From: an uncultured Slackia sp.
GTDB lineage: Bacteria > Actinomycetota > Coriobacteriia > Coriobacteriales > Eggerthellaceae
Direction: 5' to 3'
DNA length: 8,592 nucleotides
NCBI GenBank assembly: GCA_900553655.1
Contig: USEQ01000039.1
Location: 1-8,592, forward strand
In this document: positions 6,032 through 8,592 of the stretch, piece after piece
Layout of the letters: every line of letters begins with the position of its first letter
How positions within the stretch are numbered: the first letter of the stretch is position 1
Position numbers and translations under genes: made by a program
The notes under the pieces: model-generated
The model's database searches: none
The model's input: the letters and a program-made list of their open reading frames with translations, nothing else
Told to the model about the DNA's origin: nothing

Positions 6032-6988
6032 TTAAACCCAGAATTTCTTTTCTGGCTGGCAGAGGTCGATATCGACCAACTTTTCTTTATCCATGCGCTC
6101 ATACAGCTTCGCAGCGAAAACAATGTCATGCATTGCTACGCCGATGTTGTACACAAGAATGCGCTCATCATCACGCTCACGGCCAACAGCCCTGCCGTTT
6201 ACGACGTCGGCGACTTCGGCAAACTGGTTAAACTGATCGAAATTCTTGAAGTGATCGACATGGCCCCTGTCATCCGCGTAAACCTTGTCGAAAAACAGGT
6301 CGCAATTCGTAAACCCACGAGTATGGACGGGAACAACCAGAACGCCCTCATCGAAGCAATCGTCGGCACAAACGTCATCAGCAATATATGTGACCGCAGA
6401 AATCACCACGTCGGCACCGCGCACAAGTTCGTCATACGTATCCACGCACGAGAAATGCAAGTTATCATACCCAGAAAAACGCTCCATGAACAAATCTTCT
6501 TGCCCCTTATAGCGTTTCAGTCGCACATCAACATCGCGACCGCCCAGATATTCAAGCAAGGCGAGCAATGCAGCGCGCGCCGTATTGCCCAAACCCACGA
6601 TAGAGATGGTTCGATAATCGCTTTTTGCCAAAAGATCGATCGAATGCGCAGCCACAGCTCCCGTGCGCATGGTCGTAATCCAGTCGGCATCCATCAAAGC
6701 CAAGACATCGCCGTTGTCCGCATCAAACAGAATCAGCTTGCTGTCAAGCGAGGGAAACCTGCCCGGATACCTGGTGACCATTTTCACGCCGCCCCATGAA
6801 CGGCTCTGCGCATCTTTCACGATGCACGGCATGAAGTTGGCAAACACACCTTCAATGCCAGGATTAAGACTGATTTTAGGGGGAAGAATGGCATCGCCTT
6901 TAGCCTTAATAGCCTCAGCGACCCATTCAACGCAGTCTTTCATTCCGATGTCGGAAGATTCAATATCACGAAATGTAACGAGTTTCAC
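6032..6988 (-). CDS. Ornithine cyclodeaminase/mu-crystallin family protein
   Basis: This encodes 318 residues, the normal length for the family of NAD(P)-dependent cyclodeaminases, alanine dehydrogenases and ketimine reductases. Visible marks: GGVKMVTRYPGR (66-77, K69 at the family's substrate-binding lysine), ITTMRTGAVAAHSI (104-117, family RTxA block) and the dinucleotide-binding loop IVGLGNTARAALLALLEYLG (130-149). In the region where ornithine cyclodeaminase has its catalytic aspartate (family pattern G-x-D-x-P...E-L), this protein reads VHTRGFTNCDLF (221-232). My hand alignment puts Arg224 at that position, so ornithine deamination is doubtful. GTG 6988 is chosen for AAGG seven bases upstream and an MKLVTF start typical of the family. 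GTG 7021 and ATG 7015 are in frame but have weaker sites. It sits 98 bases downstream of the flippase and is probably co-transcribed. The reaction and substrate are unknown. Confidence 0.85.
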   Translation of the reverse strand: MKLVTFRDIESSDIGMKDCVEWVAEAIKAKGDAILPPKISLNPGIEGVFANFMPCIVKDAQSRSWGGVKMVTRYPGRFPSLDSKLILFDADNGDVLALMDADWITTMRTGAVAAHSIDLLAKSDYRTISIVGLGNTARAALLALLEYLGGRDVDVRLKRYKGQEDLFMERFSGYDNLHFSCVDTYDELVRGADVVISAVTYIADDVCADDCFDEGVLVVPVHTRGFTNCDLFFDKVYADDRGHVDHFKNFDQFNQFAEVADVVNGRAVGRERDDERILVYNIGVAMHDIVFAAKLYERMDKEKLVDIDLCQPEKKFWV

Positions 6989-7086
6989 GGCTTCACCTTT
7001 TCGCTCGGATGCCATTGGCACTTCTGTGGTAACAATACCTTAAAGAATCGCAACAATTGCCGTCTACACCAAAGGACTAAAACACG

Positions 7087-8592
7087 CTATTCGGCTTTCT
7101 TTTTCTTGAATTTTGCAGAGAAGCGACCCGTTATGCCGCCTACCTGGCGCTTAAGCTCAGAGAATTCGGGCGTGCTGCGGAATAGCAAGACATACACCGC
7201 ACCCGGCACCGCAACGCCTATGAAGCCATACAGGAAGAATGCGACGATACCCCCGACGGGAATCAACATGCATATAACGTACGCCAGGGCAATGGACGCA
7301 AACGAAGCAGCCGTGTACTTCACGTATGCGATTGCGAATCGACGCAACGGACGATGAAAACCATGGCGATACACCGCCCAAGCCTCATACATGGTGGCAA
7401 TGCATACCGACGAGGCCACGCCCGCCAGCAAAACGCCCTTGATACCCAGCGGAAACACCAGGACAAACGCAAGCGCCGGTAGAGAAATCGCTTCTAGCAC
7501 AGCCTTCCAGCGCGTATACCAATACAAACCGTATGCACTCGTGAATGTAAGCGCCGCATTGCGCATACCCTTTACGTAGAACAAGAGCACGATGAGCACC
7601 ACAACATCAAGCGGGAACTGCCAGCTCTCGCCGACCCAAATCGCAATGAACGCGTTGAACGAGCAGAGAAGACCGCCGCATACCATGGCAAAAAGGATGG
7701 CGTTGATGAAAAACGTAGCCTTGAAGATTTCATACGAACGCTCTTCGGACTCAGACTCTTTGAGATTGCCTACGCTGGCAATGACCGAATCGAACAAACG
7801 GCTGGTCACGCTCGTGAGAGCATTCACGACAAGCAGATAATTGCCGTAAATAGACGTAGTTGCAAGACCCACGAACTTGGTAATCACGATGTTGCTGACA
7901 GGCGTGGAAGCAACGCCTGCAACCTTGTGCATAATCAGGCCCAGCACGTTCTTCTTGATACCGTCAAGCACCTCGGGGTCGATGGGTCGAACATCTTTCT
8001 CAAGGATGAACGGATACATCTTGTTCGCCTTGACGGCAATGCAGATATTCTGCAAAAGCGTAGAGCCGATCATGCATGCCAAGAACAGCAAGTAATTGTG
8101 CGTGAGCAACAATACCGCCACCTGAAACGCAGCCATGACGCACGAGAACGAATACTGAATCAGATACACCACGTAGCTCTTCTGATCGGCCATGATAAGA
8201 GAGCCTTTGTATGAGAAGAAGTACGAAATACCCGTGTTCAGCACAAAGCAGAAGAAGTAAAGCTCCAGATAAGGAATGGAGGGCGCGTCGTCTCCGAGCA
8301 GGAAGCGAATGAACGGAGACACCGCAAGGCCGATCGCGATAATGACACAACCAATGGCAATGTAAGCGCGCTTGAAAAGGCGCATGAGCGACTTGATGGC
8401 TTCCCGATCGCCTTTCGCCAAAGGTTCATACAGCGCGAACACGATGGCGCTGCCCACTCCAAGGTCCGCCAGTGTCAACACGGTAAGCACGCTGGCAAAC
8501 AGCGTTTCAAGTCCCACGTATTCCTGAGCCAAGCACGCAACGAATACGGCGCGTACTACAAACTGGGAAACGGCCAGAAGAGCCTGGCCGCC
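7087..8592 (-). CDS. Wzx-type polysaccharide flippase, 5' end cut by window
   Basis: This gives 501 residues, open through the right edge, so the true start lies beyond base 8592. The protein is almost entirely hydrophobic helices with the layout of MOP-superfamily oligosaccharide flippases (Wzx/RfbX type), which move lipid-linked glycan units across the cytoplasmic membrane. The stretch EYVGLETLFASVLTVLTLAD then LGVGSAIVFALYEPLA matches the early conserved region of Wzx proteins (family pattern: leucine-rich helix, G-x-G-S-A, LY-P-L). The C-terminus is a short basic cytoplasmic tail, KFKKKKAE. Only about 20-30 N-terminal residues are likely missing. It is followed after 98 bases by the cyclodeaminase-family gene. 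The lic-type genes nearby suggest the exported unit carries a phospho-amine, but this is inference from context. Confidence 0.88.
   Translation of the reverse strand, partial: GGQALLAVSQFVVRAVFVACLAQEYVGLETLFASVLTVLTLADLGVGSAIVFALYEPLAKGDREAIKSLMRLFKRAYIAIGCVIIAIGLAVSPFIRFLLGDDAPSIPYLELYFFCFVLNTGISYFFSYKGSLIMADQKSYVVYLIQYSFSCVMAAFQVAVLLLTHNYLLFLACMIGSTLLQNICIAVKANKMYPFILEKDVRPIDPEVLDGIKKNVLGLIMHKVAGVASTPVSNIVITKFVGLATTSIYGNYLLVVNALTSVTSRLFDSVIASVGNLKESESEERSYEIFKATFFINAILFAMVCGGLLCSFNAFIAIWVGESWQFPLDVVVLIVLLFYVKGMRNAALTFTSAYGLYWYTRWKAVLEAISLPALAFVLVFPLGIKGVLLAGVASSVCIATMYEAWAVYRHGFHRPLRRFAIAYVKYTAASFASIALAYVICMLIPVGGIVAFFLYGFIGVAVPGAVYVLLFRSTPEFSELKRQVGGITGRFSAKFKKKKAE

Noticed and set aside
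6989..7021. Upstream starts GTG 7021 and ATG 7015 for the cyclodeaminase-family gene
   Set aside because: They have only a weak ribosome site, and the extra residues precede the typical family N-terminus; GTG 6988 has a better-spaced AAGG. Not fully excluded.
7022..7086. Promoter in the gap ahead of the cyclodeaminase-family gene
   Set aside because: No -35/-10 pair with acceptable spacing was found, so co-transcription with the flippase is the simpler reading.

Overview
The window looks like part of a bacterial chromosome locus for surface-glycan decoration with phosphocholine or phosphoethanolamine. The amine-to-CDP-amine-to-glycan logic is that of the lic pathway (LicA kinase, LicC cytidylyltransferase, LicD transferase). 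The gene families, the moderate GC content and the Shine-Dalgarno-led GTG and TTG starts would fit an anaerobic actinobacterium of the Coriobacteriia (Eggerthellaceae-like) or a firmicute. That assignment is inference; no marker gene is present. There are no tRNA, rRNA, CRISPR or insertion sequences.

Layout. At the left edge, a LicD-family gene on the minus strand (677 to beyond base 1) runs off the window. It diverges from a second LicD-family gene on the plus strand (917-1771), with a 239-base promoter region between them. A 14-bp perfect hairpin (1789-1827) separates the second licD from a convergent minus-strand operon. In transcription order that operon is: a fusion protein of winged-helix, nucleotidyltransferase and choline/ethanolamine-kinase domains (5886-4111); an APC-family, ethanolamine-permease-like transporter overlapping it by TGATG (4111-2711); and a free-standing LicC-like nucleotidyltransferase (2642-1851). 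The operon's leader holds repeated TTCGTGAACA-type sites that look like an operator. Upstream, also on the minus strand, lie a Wzx-type flippase (running off the right edge, ending at 7087) and an ornithine-cyclodeaminase/mu-crystallin family gene (6988-6032). A canonical Rho-independent terminator (5994-6022) closes that unit.

How it may work together (inference). The permease imports ethanolamine or choline. The kinase half of the fusion phosphorylates it, and the LicC-type domains make the CDP-amine. The two LicD proteins transfer the phospho-amine to a glycan, and the flippase exports a lipid-linked repeat unit. The fusion's winged-helix domain may bind the leader repeats and tie transcription to pathway state. 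The role of the cyclodeaminase-family enzyme is unknown; it may supply a modified amino-acid-like precursor. The most unusual elements are the regulator-enzyme fusion with its candidate operator, and the use of an APC ethanolamine-type permease where lic loci usually carry LicB.
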